From the NCBI RefSeq assembly GCF_027942865.1, contig NC_134507.1:37005711-37069710 (forward strand): a DNA stretch of 64,000 nucleotides, written 5' to 3'. The stretch's first letter is position 1; every line of letters begins with the position of its first letter. The notes beneath the pieces are model-generated. The model was not told where the DNA came from and did not search any database. It saw nothing but the letters and a program-made list of their open reading frames with translations. This document shows, piece by piece, positions 44,801 to 57,159 of this stretch. This stretch comes from Odontesthes bonariensis (lineage: Eukaryota; Chordata; Actinopteri; Atheriniformes; Atherinopsidae). The translations under genes were made by a program, and so were the position numbers.

Positions 44801-45711
44801 CGCTCATAATATGGTTTTAACAGGTTCACATGACACAATTGGGTGGTTTTCCTGCGCTCTGGAGTCGAAATCAAATAATTTAAATCAGAAAGCTTCCTTA
44901 AAACTGTGTGTGGGCCATTAAATTTGGCTTGAAATGGCGAGCCTATGATGGGCAACAGCGCCAGTACTCGATCACCAGGACTGAAAACCCACCGTTCCGT
45001 ACGTCTATCATAGAGCTTTTTCATTTTTCCCTGCACATGCTCCATTTTCTCCCTGGCCAGTTCGCCAGCTGCATAAAGTCTACGCCGAAAACCATTCACA
45101 TAGTCTAACAGGTTCCGGGGAGGGTCCTCCCCCATCCACTGGTCCCTCAAAATGGCTAACGGACCTCGTACAGTATGGCCGAACACCAAGTCATTTGGGC
45201 TAAACCCTGTACTCTCTTGAACTACTTCCCTAGCCGCAAGCATTAACCAGGGCAAACCCTCCTCCCAGTCACCTTCCATTTGAATGCAATTTGAACGTAG
45301 CAACGACTTCAACGTTTGATGGAAACGTTCTAATGCTCCGTGACTTTGTGCATGATACGCAGATGCTTTGTTATGCTTAATGTTAAGCTGCTTCAACACT
45401 TGAGAGAAAAGGTGTGAGGAGAAATTCGAACCCTGGTCACTTTGAATGATTTTTGGAATGCCAAATATAGAGATGAATTGTGACAACACTCTCACCACCG
45501 ACCTAGCAGTGATGGTACGCAACGGGTATGCTGCTGGATAGCGAGTGGCTTGGCACATTACAGTGAGAAGAGAGATAGTACCGGATTTCAAGCGAGGGAG
45601 GGGGCCCAAACAGTCCACGATCACATGCTCAAAAGGTTGATTGACTGCTGGAATTGGTAATAGAGGAGCAGGTTTTAGAGTCTGATTGGGCTTACTTGTT
45701 AGTTGGCATGT
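41883..45711 (-). mobile_element. Gmr1-like Ty3/Gypsy LTR retrotransposon, fossil fragment
   Basis: One long terminal repeat at 41,883-42,868 (TG...CA ends) is followed by a purine tract on the element strand. Then, in element order, come an integrase region with its C-terminal part, reverse transcriptase and RNase H, all within 43,214-45,624. Integrase placed before RT is the hallmark of the Gmr1-like branch of Ty3/Gypsy; other Gypsy groups have RT first. The gag side and the second LTR are absent, because the element is cut at 45,711 against the U1 spacer. It is broken in several places. The LTR carries a later nested TIR element. It sits directly against Keno copy 3. Confidence 0.85.
42278..42814. 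mobile_element. non-autonomous TIR element nested in the Gypsy LTR
   Basis: Inverted termini GGCTGTGTTCGAAACCGCCT and AGGCGGTTTCGAACACAGCC, at least 22 bp perfect, flanked by AAA on both sides. 537 bp, no coding region. The superfamily is not certain: a 3-bp duplication would fit PIF/Harbinger. The interior from about 42,500 to 42,730 is nearly the same as in the hAT-type element at 23,529-24,216. Confidence 0.8.
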
Positions 45712-46200
45712 GTCCGGCCGAGTGAGGCACCTGGAAAAGAGGTGTCAGCCTCTGACAGTTCCAACTCATACTTACCTGGCAGGGGAGATACAATGATCAA
45801 GAAGGTGGTTCACCCAGGACTCAGCCATTGCATACCGGCTGTACTGACCCTTACGAATTCCCCAAATGTGGGAATCTCGACTGCATAATTTCTGGTAGTG
45901 GGGGACTGCGTTCGCGCTCTCCCCTGATTTGACTGTTTAAAGTGAATATCCCAGGGCAACTCTACCTTGGTTTTTGTCCTGGCGTTGCTGCTTTAATAAC
46001 GCCTTTCTATCTTTAAAACCCATGTTTTGCAAGGTTTGCTGAATGCTGCGGCAGGTCTGCACAGCTGATATGCAGCTGCGCAGTTGTCAGGTGATGTCAT
46101 ACAGTGCAGTCACCCCAGGCAGGTGGGCGTTGCCTTAGTGATGGCAACAACGGCAGCATTTCTACATTGGAGATATTAAGCCGTGAGGGTTTGCTTCAAC
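45712..46200 (+). repeat. first plus-strand U1 repeat unit
   Basis: U1 spacer from GTCCGGCCGAGTGAGGCACC, the U1 gene, and its downstream flank up to TTCAACTAAG, where a Gypsy-type element interrupts. The spacer resumes at 54,603, so this and the array beyond are one tract. Confidence 0.85.
45768..45926 (+). ncRNA. RNU1: U1 spliceosomal snRNA, variant copy
   Basis: 159 nt. Compared with the other copies it lacks five bases (GAGGC) in stem-loop II/III and has several changes (ATACAATGATC, GCATACCGG, CTTACGAAT). It is probably a decaying copy, although its 5' end and Sm region are intact. Its upstream spacer is cut just before the CACCG core, and its 3' flank reads ACTGTTTAAAGTGAATA, closer to the snRNA 3' box than in the array copies. 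Confidence 0.8.
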
Positions 46201-46204
46201 TAAG

Positions 46205-47842
46205 TGTAGCCCTTCCTATTACCGTTCAGATAAATAAGTGGACAAAAGTGGGTTCGTGCTGAGCTATAGTAAGTATGTGTACCTGGTAATGCAGTTACCC
46301 TAAAGTGAGTGGAGTCTGACAAGTTATACAATGAATTTCCAAAAGAAAATATTTATTTAAGCACCATTTATATGTTCAATAGAAAAAATAAAACTATGTA
46401 ATAGTTCAAACAAAAAATGCACAAATGGGTAATCTCCCACTCTCAACTACTATGTTGCCCCCGTATAAGCTCACAAAATGAAAAAACAATAAATCAAAGG
46501 TACTCAATAGTACACTTCAAACTATATGTCACTATATTCACTGCTTTTACCGACCACACCTCTAAACCGTGGCCACACTCTGCATAATTATAAGCCCTTC
46601 AGTACCTAAATTTAAGTACCAGCCCCTTCAACTTCAAAAGAGCATGGAAGAGTAGGCTCCTCCTCCTTTAACCCAGCACAACGTTGTCCCTGTAACTCAA
46701 CATAAACATTGACAAAAAACCTCTCCCCCTTAATCAAAGACAAAACAAAAACAGTTGGCCAATACTTCCCTTAGACTAGGCTACTATTGCAGACAGTGGC
46801 CCCACAGTATAAAACCAAATGTTACCCACACTCCCGAAAGTAGAGCGTGAGGCTTACGTCACCCTTCTAGTCACAACACTCATACAAAAATGCACCGGTG
46901 CACCAAATAAAATAAACAAAAAGCCGGCTATGAAAACAACAAACGTTGCAGGCCTGTTAATTCTCTCAAGTTTGTTCCCGTCAAAGTCTGTCTTTACTCA
47001 CGACCCCAGAGAGCTGCAGTGGGTTGTCTGTGGTGTCACACGTCTCCCATGCAAACGTGGAGACACGAAGCGCGAGCCTCCCTCGGTGCCCAGAGGAACC
47101 ACTGACTTTATCCTGGTCGCCAGTGGTGCTATCCGGGGCGCGTTGATCCCTCGGTGCCCGGAGGAACCACTGACTTTATCCTGGTCGCCAGTGGCGCTCT
47201 CCGGGGCGCGTTGATCCCTCGATGGTTAACCTGGTGGAACCTCAGACGTCCCTGGTAGTCTGAGGCGCTAACCAAGCAACATTCACTACTTTGTCCTGCT
47301 ATCAAAATAACCAGCAACAATCGGCGCGCTGGTGTACACTTCTTTTACTTTAGCTAGCTATCATGCACCACTCGGTCATGTGCGTTGCCTTATCGCGGTG
47401 TCTACACTCGTAGTACTTCACCAATAGTAAAAACAATGTAATGAATCAAATTCAAAAACCCGGATTGAGCTTGCGCCATAAAAAACAAAGTGTCACAATA
47501 AATGATAAGTGACGACTTAACAGAGGAAACTAATCGTGTAACTCTCAAACACTTCTCCTAGCAAACCTGCCTGGAGTTTCTTCCTCCCGTTCTCTCCCTC
47601 TCTTTTTCCCCAATTCCCGTGATACCCACCTGAACTCGCATATATTTCACAGTTATGTTCAAATTCAATATTTCACTTTATATCCCATATAGTGTGTTTT
47701 TGCCATGTTTTTACAAGTACAAATAAACAAAAAAAACGTAAAAATAAACTATTTATCATAAGTGTAACTATTTATTTATTACTGAGAATAAATTGACATA
47801 CTGAACTGAAATCACGTGACTCGGAGATACCTCCGGGTTACA
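46205..47842 (-). repeat. left LTR of the Gypsy-type element
   Basis: 1,638 bp, with terminal TGTAGCCC and GGGTTACA on the plus strand. It contains a duplicated segment of about 65 bp (GAGGAACCACTGACTTTATC region) at 47,090-47,220, present in both LTRs. Confidence 0.85.
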
Positions 47843-50800
47843 CCCTCCCCCTTCAAATGGTCTGTATGTCCCCATCAGACCATGGGAACGATACGAATCA
47901 TCAAACATGCAGTATTGGGGCTGACCCTGTCTTTGCTGACTGATACCCGTATGCCCTTGTGTTGAATAACTACCGGGCAATCTGAAGGTTTCCCCAATTC
48001 ATCATAGGTGAACCGCAGCACTAGCTTTGGCTGTCGCCTCCCTCTAGGGGCATACTGTCCTATACCTTCACAGTCAATAGACACAATGACACTGGCCGTG
48101 TCATTTGCAGAACCTTCTGACGGTTCTACGTGAGCTGGTTGCATATCCACATCACCATTATCTAATGCCAACCCTGCATCTGTCTCTATGATAGGAGGAT
48201 TCTCTTCGCCGCTATTATCAGCCCCACTACTCTCTGCAGTAAGCTGTGCTGACAGTGGGGAAATTGCTTCCAACACATCTTGACCTCTATTCTCCATACT
48301 TGCAGCCACTTCCATGGATGGTGGGATATCAGGATCTAAACTTACAGTGACTCTAGGAGAATAATAGTCCCTATCCTCATCAGAGGAACTGGATTCATGA
48401 TCAGTATGTTGGGTATGGTGACTGTTTCGTGTTCCCCAGTGTTTGCGCCGTGTAGCCACCCCCTTTGTGTGTGGCTCTGGCTCCTCTTTGTCATTATTCT
48501 TGGAATAGGGCAATCTTACCACCTCGCCAATGGGTAATAAATGATCCCTATGTAAGGTTTTCACTACCCCTGCTCCCATTTCAGGTTGTACCCGATAAAC
48601 AGGTAAGTTCGGCAACTTTTCAAGAACTACATAGGGCAGTGAACTCCATTTGTCTTTCAGCTTCTGTTAACCAGTTCCCCCTAATGCCCGCACAAGTACT
48701 CTGTCCCCCTTTTCAAGAGCCTGTTGGCGTACAGTTCGGTCATAAGCCCGTTTTTTCTTTTGATGGTTTTTAGTAGAGGCTTCCATGGCCAACTAGTATG
48801 CGTTCTTGAGGTCACCTCTCAAGTTGTCAACATACTTCTGGTGAGTGACTGCCTCCTCACTGTCAAACACTGCCCGAAAACACACATCTATGGGAAGGCG
48901 GGCCTCCCTCCCAAACATTAAGAAATAGGGGGAGTAACCAGTGGCATCATTTTGTGTGCAATTGTACGCATTAACAAGAGTGGATATTTGCTGACTCCCC
49001 CTTTGTTTCTTTCCAGAATCTAGAGTACCCAACATGGAGAGCAAAGTACGGTTAAACCTCTCAGGCTGAGGGTCTCCCTGAGGATGGTAAGGGGTCGTTC
49101 TAGACTTCCGTATACCCAACACTTTGAGCATCTCTTTGATTAGTCGGCTTTCAAAATCCCTCCCCTGATCGGAATGGAGCCGAGCAGGCAACCCACAGTT
49201 GACAAAAAACTTCTCAACCAGTACTTTTGCAACCGTAGGGGCCTTCTGATCCCGAGTGGGATAGGCTTGGGCGTATCTTGTGAAGTGGTCTGTCACTACT
49301 AAAACATTCGTGACTCCGCGGGAATCTGGCTCTATTGATAAAAAGTCAATGCAAACCAGCTCGAGTGGTCCACTACTGGTAAGCTGGTTTAATGGAGCGG
49401 CACGTCCAGGGAGAGTCTTCCTAACTACACATCTGCCACAGTTCTTTATGTAGTTGGCTATGTCATTTGCCATCTTGGGCCAGAAGAATCTCTCCCTCAT
49501 CAGTTCAATGACACGTTCAATGCCCAAGTGCCCTCCCTCATCATGTAGTGACTGTAGGGCAGGGACTCTCAACTGCTTGGGTAGCACGAACTGGTAAAAC
49601 TGTTTCCCTAATTTCCTGACAGTGTTTCGATATAGCATTTCCCTTCTTGATAATAAGACGTGGCCACTCCCTTTGTAGGGCAATGAGTTCTGGGGAATCT
49701 CGTGGGGAGGCAATTGGTCTACCAGCTAGTAGGGCTTGTTTCATTTTACTAATGGTGTCATCGGCATCCTGTGCCACACGCAGCTCACCTTAACTAAAAG
49801 GCTCCAAATTCCCTTCGCTGACTTGTATGGAGTGAAAGTACGCCTGCGGGACGCACTGGGGTGGGGCACCCAACTGATCAACGCATCTGGTTGCAGGGTC
49901 ACTGAGCACAGGGGTGTGAATGGGCTTACAGATGGCTTTGACCCCAGCAGGGGTAATACACCCGACCTGCTCAACTACATTTCGGGACAAAAGGTCAGCG
50001 TCTACATTTTTGCGCCCTGGTCTGTATTTTATGCAGAAATCATACACAGACAAGGCCGCCAACCACCTATGGCCACAGGAATTCTGCTTAGCACTAGTCA
50101 GGACGTAGGTTAATGGATTATTGTCCGTGCGTACAGTAAAGCGAAGGCCATAAAGGTAGTCCTCCTAAAGGTTATCCACTACGGCCCATTTTAGGGCTAG
50201 AAATTCAAGTTGATGAACTGGGTAGTTGCGTTCTGAAACACTGACCTTTCTGCTTGCAAATGCTACCGGTCGCAGGCCGTCTGGGTATTCTTGGTTGAGC
50301 ACAGCTCCCAGGCCATCGAAACTGGCATCCACATGCAGTATGTAAGGGCGGGTTGGATCAGCGAATGCTAACACTGGGGCCTGAATCAAGCAAGTCTTAA
50401 TTTTTTGGAATGACTCGGTACAGGCGGGAGTCCATCGTTCCCCAAATGGCTCAGCCTTGCTCAAGTAGTGTTTTCCCTGTTCGTTTTGTTTTGGTCATCC
50501 CCGTCTGGGGGGCTCATAACCTCTTGTTAGGTCAGTCAGGGGGCGCACAATTGCAGAGTAGTTGGCGATAAATCGTCTGTAATAACCACAAAACCCTAAA
50601 AATGACTGCAATGACTTCAGGTTTGTGGGTTGTGGCCACTGGGCCACCGCCTTAATCTTGTCTGCATCTGTGGAGACCCCATCTTCAGATACAATGTGCC
50701 CTACATACTTAACACAAGTTCGAAAGAACTGACACTTGTCAATGGATACTTTCAGCCCAAATTCCTCCAGGCGGTCCAAGACTTTAAGCAACCGCTCTTC

Positions 50801-53313
50801 GTGCTCTTCGATTGTGTGGCTGAACACAATTATGTCATCCAGGTACACTAAGCACCGCAACAAGTGCATATCTCTCACTGCTTTCTCCATCAAACGTTGG
50901 AACGTCGCAGGAGCGCCCATGATGCCCTGCGGCATTCGTTCGAATTGATCGAAACCCAGTGGACAGATAAAAGCGGTCTTCTCCATGTCCTCGTCACACA
51001 TAGGAATTTGGTAATAACCGCTTCTTAAATCCAAAACAGAAAACCACTTGCTCCCAGATAGACAGTCAAGGGCATCATCTATCCTAGGTACTGTGTACTG
51101 ATCTGGGATAGTGTGTGTGTTTAGGGTTCTGTAATCGATACACATGCGAATTTTGCCACTCTTTTTCCTTGCTACGACAATGGGCGATGCGTACGGGCTG
51201 CGTGATTCCTTGATTATTCCGGCGGCCAACAACTCCTGTAGATGTCGCCGTACATCATCGATATCTCCAGGAGCAATGCGTCTGGATCGTTCTCTAAAAG
51301 GTCGGGAGTCTGAAAGCCTAATGCGGTGCTCCACATCTTTAGCCAATCCTACATCCCATTCCTCCACAGAGAACACTTTAGTCCTTTCTGCTAACTTCTG
51401 AGCTAGTCTGTCCCCCCACTTCTGAGGTAACAGGGAGTCTCCGAAATCAAACAAAGCTGGATCAATGGCATCCTGGACGGATGGGGCCTGTGCAAGACCA
51501 GTCACCACGTCGGCTCTATGGATCTGCGCTATGACCGTCCCTTTGGGGATGGATTTTGTTTTCAGGGAGACGTTCTGTAGGAGAACTTTACAACGGTCTT
51601 TATTCAGGTCAGCTGGTAACAACACACAGGGAGGCAAGGCCACCCCTTGTGGTAAGGCACTTGAGCTATCCACAACCAGTATCCCAGGATTCCCTGCCCC
51701 GTCAAGGGTAGCTTTGCCGACAGCTACACAGGATTCCCCTGGCGTCAAAGTAAGTGGCCCTGGGCCCACCCACTTAACCTGCCCCACATGATCTGAAGTA
51801 AGACTCTTCAGTGTTTCAGGGTTTGGTGTCGGGAGACCAGCAGTCACTCTCCAGGCCATCGCAGAGTGGTGTCCCGCTGCTCTGCTATTTGTCACCAGTT
51901 CATGGTGAAATGCCCTTGCATTAGTACCTATAATCACTGAAACTTGGTCTGGTCCTTGGGGGTCAGGGCATACCAACGCCAGGACTGTCTGGGTAAGGAA
52001 ACGGCCTTCACCATCTTGGATCTGCATGGAGACTGCCACGTAACCCAGGTAAGGGTAGCTCCTGTCACTTAGGCCCCAGATGCATAACCTTGAAATAGGC
52101 TGGATGGTGAGATGAGACAAATGCTCACGGTACCTCTTCTCGAAAATAATGGTAACAGTAGACCCGCTATCCATCAAGGCAGTACATGCATGTCCCTCGA
52201 TCTTCACAGGGCTCAGAGACGGTTTTCCCACTAACCCGTCAGGAAGGAGGGAGGCTACTGGGGTTTCCACTTGGCTTTTCTTCACCGGGCAATTTGTATC
52301 AGCTGAGTCAGGGTTGTTCTGAGAGGAGTCTTCCCCTTTTTGTTTACGCAAGCTACGAATTAGTCGAGTGATGACTTTACCCAAATCTTCTTCAGCAGTG
52401 CACCGAGTGACTATATGTCCATCCTGCCCACAACGATAGCAGAAATACTCCCCTAATCCACTAGAAGGCTGAGCCATCCTGCTGTTAGCAGACACTGGTT
52501 TGGGATAAGTGTCACCCCCACCCTGAGGCTTCCATGCTGGGGATGCACTGTAAGGCACACTGCGGTGGTTCACAGTCATAATCTGCAGTTGTTGCTGAAG
52601 GTCAGCTACCTGTCTCTGTAGGGCCCTGACCTCACTGTCGTTGTCCATAGGATGACTGTGTGGGGCTACGGTAGTCTCAGTCTCCCTGCTAGGTGCTGTG
52701 TGTCGTGCTTCATTGGCTGTCAATTTAGCAACTACCACTCTGAGCTTGTCCAATTCTGCCCATAGCTTAGCTGCATCAGTGGAACTCAGCGGCTCATCCT
52801 CAGTTGTTTTAACTTGCCGTACGGTAGCTTTAGCATTCAGTGTTGTTGACTTCTGTCTCACTGACTGCTGGTCTTCCTCTTCACGTATCTCAGTTAGAAG
52901 TTGTAAGAATGAAGGGGGGTTGACTTTGCGTTCACGGAGACGTAGTTGTACTAACACAAGGTCTGACTCAATCGCACCCCGTAGAAGTTGTTCAATACGC
53001 ACCTGTCTCTTTGGGTAGCTGTCACCCCACCCCTAAGAACGACCTTAGTTAATGCATGTTCAATGCGACGCAAGAAATCCGACAACCTCTCTCCTTGATT
53101 TTGGCGCAGCGATCTGAATGCATAATACAAGTCTTCTCCTGATACAGAAGACCCAAAGGCACACTCTAAGGCCTCGAGATAATCCTTGGGTGTGGCGTTG
53201 GGGTCACTAGACCTAACTGCTTGTGCGATCTCTAATGCAGGGCCTTTTAAGCTCTCAATGATGCGCTTGCGTTTTTCCCCAGTAGAGCACTCACATTCGT
53301 CCACCATCAAGTG

Positions 53314-54598
53314 GACCTCTAAACCGTGGCCACACTCTGCATAATTATAAGCCTTTCAGTACCTAAATTTAAGTACCAGCCCCTTCAACTTCAAAAGAGC
53401 ATGGAAGAGTAGGCTCCTCCTCCTCTAACCCAGCACAACGTTGTCCCTGTAACTCAACATAAACATTGACAAAAAACCTCTCCCCCTTAATCAAAGACGA
53501 AACAAAAACAGTTGGCCAATACTTCCCTTAGACTAGGCTACTATTGCAGACAGTAGCCCCACAGTATAAAACCAAATGTTACCCACACTCCCGAAAGTAG
53601 AGCGTGAGGCTTACGTCACCCTTTTAGTCACAACACTCATACAAAAATGCACCGGTGCACCAAATAAAAGAAACAAAAAGCCGGCTATGAAAACAACAAA
53701 CGTTGCAGGCCTGTTAATTCTCTCAAGTTTATTCCCGTCAAAGTCTGTCTTTACTCACGACCCCAGCGAGCTGCAGTGGGTTGTCTGTGGTGTCACACGT
53801 CTCCCATGCAAACGTGGAGACACGAAGCTCGAGCCTCCCTCGGTGCCCGGAGGAACCACTGACTTTATCCTGGTCGCCAGTGGTGCTATCCGGGGCGCGT
53901 TGATCCCTCGGTGCCCGGAGGAACCACTGACTTTATCCTGGTCGCCAGTGGCGCTATCCAGGGCGCGTTGATCCCTCGAAGGTTAACCTGGTGGAACCTC
54001 AGACGTCCCTGGTAGTCTGAGGCGCTAACCAAGCAACATTCACGACTTTGTCCTGCTATCAAAATAATCAGCAACAATCGGCGCGCTTGTGTACACTTCT
54101 TTTACTTTAGCTAGCTATCATGCAACACTCGGTCATGTGCGTTGCCTTATCGCGGTGTCTACACTCGTAGTACTTCACCAATAGTAAAAACAATGTTATA
54201 AATCAAATTCAAAAACCCGGATTGAGCTTGCGCCATAAAAAACAAAGTGTCACAATAAATGATAAATGACGACTTAACAGAGGAAACTAATCGTGTAACT
54301 CTCAAACACTTCTCCTAGCAAACCTGCCTGGAGCTTCTTCCTCCCGTTCTCTCCCTCTCTTTTTCCCCAATTCCCGCGATACCCTCCTGAACTCGCATAT
54401 ATTTCACAGTTATGTTCAAATTCAATATTTCACATTATATCCTATATAGTGTGTTTTTACCATGTTTTTACAAGTACAAATAAACAAAAAAAAGTAAAAA
54501 TAAACTATTTATCATAAGTGTAACTATTTATTTATTACTGAGAATGAATTGACATACTGAACTGAAATCACGTGACTCGGGGATACCTCCGGGTTACA
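53314..54598 (-). repeat. right LTR of the Gypsy-type element
   Basis: About 1,285 bp, matching the left LTR from ACCTCTAAACCGTGGCCACA to its end. Its inner part is not present. Confidence 0.85.
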
Positions 54599-54798
54599 TA
54601 AGAATTTTCCCACTGTGTGTGTGTGTGGCTCTAGAGATGGGGAGAGTGGAAAAACTAAATAAATTTGTGCTCCAAGTTCCTTGGTTGTTGAAACAAGAAC
54701 TGATCAGAAAGATGAAGAAAAGCCGGACTGTTTTAATCTGCAAGCTTTTCAGATTCAGGTTAGCTGCTGGCATGGCACTGCAGACAGTTGAATTTGCT

Positions 54799-54819
54799 GC
54801 ACCGTCCGGCCGAGTGAGG
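54799..54819 (+). promoter_or_regulatory. U1 proximal sequence element (candidate)
   Basis: GCACCGTCCGGCCGAGTGAG, with CACCG at 54,800-54,804, exactly 60 bp upstream of U1. It repeats in every array unit and matches the U2 spacing. Confidence 0.6.
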
Positions 54820-54859
54820 CACCTGGAAAAGAGGTGTCAGCCTCTGACAGTTCCAACTC

Positions 54860-55023
54860 ATACTTACCTGGCAGGGGAGATACCATGATCAAGAAGGTGG
54901 TTCACCCAGGACGAGGCTCAGCCATTGCACACCGGCTGTACTGACCCTTGCGAATTCCCCAAATTTGGGAATCTCGACTGCATAATTTCTGGTAGTGGGG
55001 GACTGCGTTCGCGCTCTCCCCTG
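54860..55023 (+). ncRNA. RNU1: U1 spliceosomal snRNA, array copy 1
   Basis: 164 nt: ATACTTACCTGGCAGGGGAG pairs with 5' splice sites, stem-loops I-III follow, then CATAATTTCTGGTAGTGGGG (Sm-site region) and the final stem GACTGCGTTCGCGCTCTCCC. One private change (CCAAATTTGGG). Confidence 0.94.
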
Positions 55024-55571
55024 ATTTGACTGTATAACGTGAATATCCCTGGGCAACTCTACCTTGGGTTTTGTCCTGGCGTTGCTGCTTTAACGACACC
55101 TCTCCATCTTTAAAACCCATGTTTTGCAAGGTTTGCTGAATGCTGCGGCAGGTCTGCACAGCTGATATGCAGCTGCGCAGTTGTCAGGTGAGGTCATACA
55201 GTGCAGTCACCCCAGGCTGGTTGGCGTTGCCTTAGTGATGGCAACAACGAGATGAGAATACGGCAGCATTTCTGCACTGGAGATATTAAGCCGTGAGGTT
55301 TTGCCTCAACTAAGAATTTTCCCAGTGTGGGTGGGTGTGGCTCTAGAGACGGGGAGAGTGGAAAAACTAAATCAATTTGTGCTCCAAGTTCCTTGGTTGT
55401 TGAAACAAGAACTGATCAGAAAGATGAAGAAAAGCCAGACTGTTTTAATCTGCAAGCTTTTCAGATTCAGGTTAGCTGCTGGCATGGCACTGCAGACAGT
55501 TGAATTTGCTGCACCGTCCGGCCGAGTGAGGCACCTGGAAAAGAGGTGTCAGCCTCTGACAGTTCCAACTC

Positions 55572-55735
55572 ATACTTACCTGGCAGGGGAGATACCATGA
55601 TCAAGAAGGTGGTTCACCCAGGACGAGGCTCAGCCATTGCACACCGGCTGTACTGACCCTTGCGAATTCCCCAAATGTGGGATTCTCGACTGCATAGTTT
55701 CTGGTAGTGGGGGACTGCGTTCGCGCTCTCCCCTG
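55572..55735 (+). ncRNA. RNU1: U1 spliceosomal snRNA, array copy 2
   Basis: 164 nt. Two private changes (GGGATTCTCGA and GCATAGTTTC, the latter at the edge of the Sm region). Promoter core at -60. Confidence 0.93.
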
Positions 55736-56283
55736 ATTTGACTGTATAACGTGAATATCCCTGGGCAACTCTACCTTGGTTTTTGTCCTGGCGTTGCTGC
55801 TTTAACGACACCTTTCCATCTTTAAAACCCATGTTTTGCAAGGTTTGCTGAATGCTGTGGCAGGTCTGCACAGCTGATATGCAGCTGCGCAGTTGTCAGG
55901 TGAGGTCATACAGTGCAGTCACCCCAGGCAGGTGGGCGTTGCCTTAGTGATGGCAACAACGAGATGAGAATACGGCAGCATTTCTGCACTGGAGATATTA
56001 AGCCGTGAGGTTTTGCCTCAACTAAGAATTTTCCCAGTGTGGGTGGGTGTGGCTCTAGAGAAGGGGAGAGTGGAAAAACTAAATCAATTTGTGCTCCAAG
56101 TTCCTTGGTTGTTGAAACAAGAACTGATCAGAAAGATGAAGAAAAGCCAGACTGTTTTAATCTGCAAGCTTTTCAGATTCAGGTTAGCTGCTGGCATGGC
56201 ACTGCAGACAGTTGAATTTGCTGCACCGTCCGGCCGAGTGAGGCACCTGGAAAAGAGGTGTCAGCTTCTGACAGTTCCAACTC

Positions 56284-56447
56284 ATACTTACCTGGCAGGG
56301 GAGATACCATGATCAAGAAGGTGGTTCACCCAGGACGAGGCTCAGCTATTGCACACCGGCTGTACTGACCCTTGCGAATTCCCCAAATGTGGGAATCTCG
56401 ACTGCATAATTTCTGGTAGTGGGGGACTGCGTTCGCGCTCTCCCCTG
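56284..56447 (+). ncRNA. RNU1: U1 spliceosomal snRNA, array copy 3
   Basis: 164 nt with one visible change (CAGCTATTGCAC). Otherwise consensus for this array. Confidence 0.94.
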
Positions 56448-56995
56448 ATTTGACTGTATAACGTGAATATCCCTGAGTAACTCTACCTTGGTTTTTGTCC
56501 TGGCGTTGCTGCTTTAACGACACCTTTCCATCTTTAAAAACCATGTTTTGCAAGGTTTGCTGAATGCTGCGGCAGGTCTGCACAGCTGATATGCAGCTGC
56601 GCAGTTGTCAGGTGAGGTCATACAGTGCAGTCACCCCAGGCAGGTGGGCGTTGCCTTAGTGATGGCAACAACGAGATGAGAATACGGCAGCATTTCTGCA
56701 CTGGAGATATTAAGCCGTGAGGTTTTGCCTCAACTAAGAATTTTCCCAGTGTGGGTGGGTGTGGCTCTAGAGATGGGGAGAGTGGAAAAACTAAATCAAT
56801 TTGTGCTCCAAGTTCCTTGGTTGTTGAAACAAGAACTGATCAGAAAGATGAAGAAAAGCCGGAGTGTTTTAATCTGCAAGCTTTTCAGATTCAGGTTAGC
56901 TGCTGGCATGGCACTGCAGACAGTAGAATTTGCTGCACCGTCCGGCCGAGTGAGGCACCTGGAAAAGAGGAGTCAGCCTCTGACAGTTCCAACTC

Positions 56996-57159
56996 ATACT
57001 TACCTGGCAGGGGAGATACCATGATCAAGAAGGTGGTTCACCCAGGACGAGGCTCAGCCATTGCACACCGGCTGTACTGACCCTTGCGAATTCCCCAAAT
57101 GTGGGAATCTCGACTGCATAATTTCTGGTAGTGGGGGACTGCGTTCGCGCTCTCCCCTG
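56996..57159 (+). ncRNA. RNU1: U1 spliceosomal snRNA, array copy 4
   Basis: 164 nt and fully consensus for this array. Its downstream spacer lacks about 17 bp present in the other units. Confidence 0.94.

Larger units (their letters stand above)
46205..54598 (-). mobile_element. Ty3/Gypsy LTR retrotransposon with PNMA-like gag, fossil
   Basis: LTRs at 46,205-47,842 and about 53,314-54,598 (the right one shorter), with TG...CA ends and a TAAG target duplication at 46,201-46,204 and 54,599-54,602. A purine tract lies next to the left LTR. Element order on the minus strand is gag (about 52,950-53,310, like vertebrate PNMA genes), zinc knuckle, protease, RT and RNase H (to about 49,790), then integrase and a C-terminal tail (47,875-49,713). 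The order RT before integrase separates it from the Gmr1-like neighbour. The LTRs differ by only a few per cent, so it is fairly young. It is broken, with several breaks, and has lost its gag-side end. Confidence 0.87.

Noticed and set aside
46819-47214. 131-aa frame repeated at 53,576-53,971
   Set aside because: It lies in both LTRs of the Gypsy-type element and is repeated for that reason. No protein motif.
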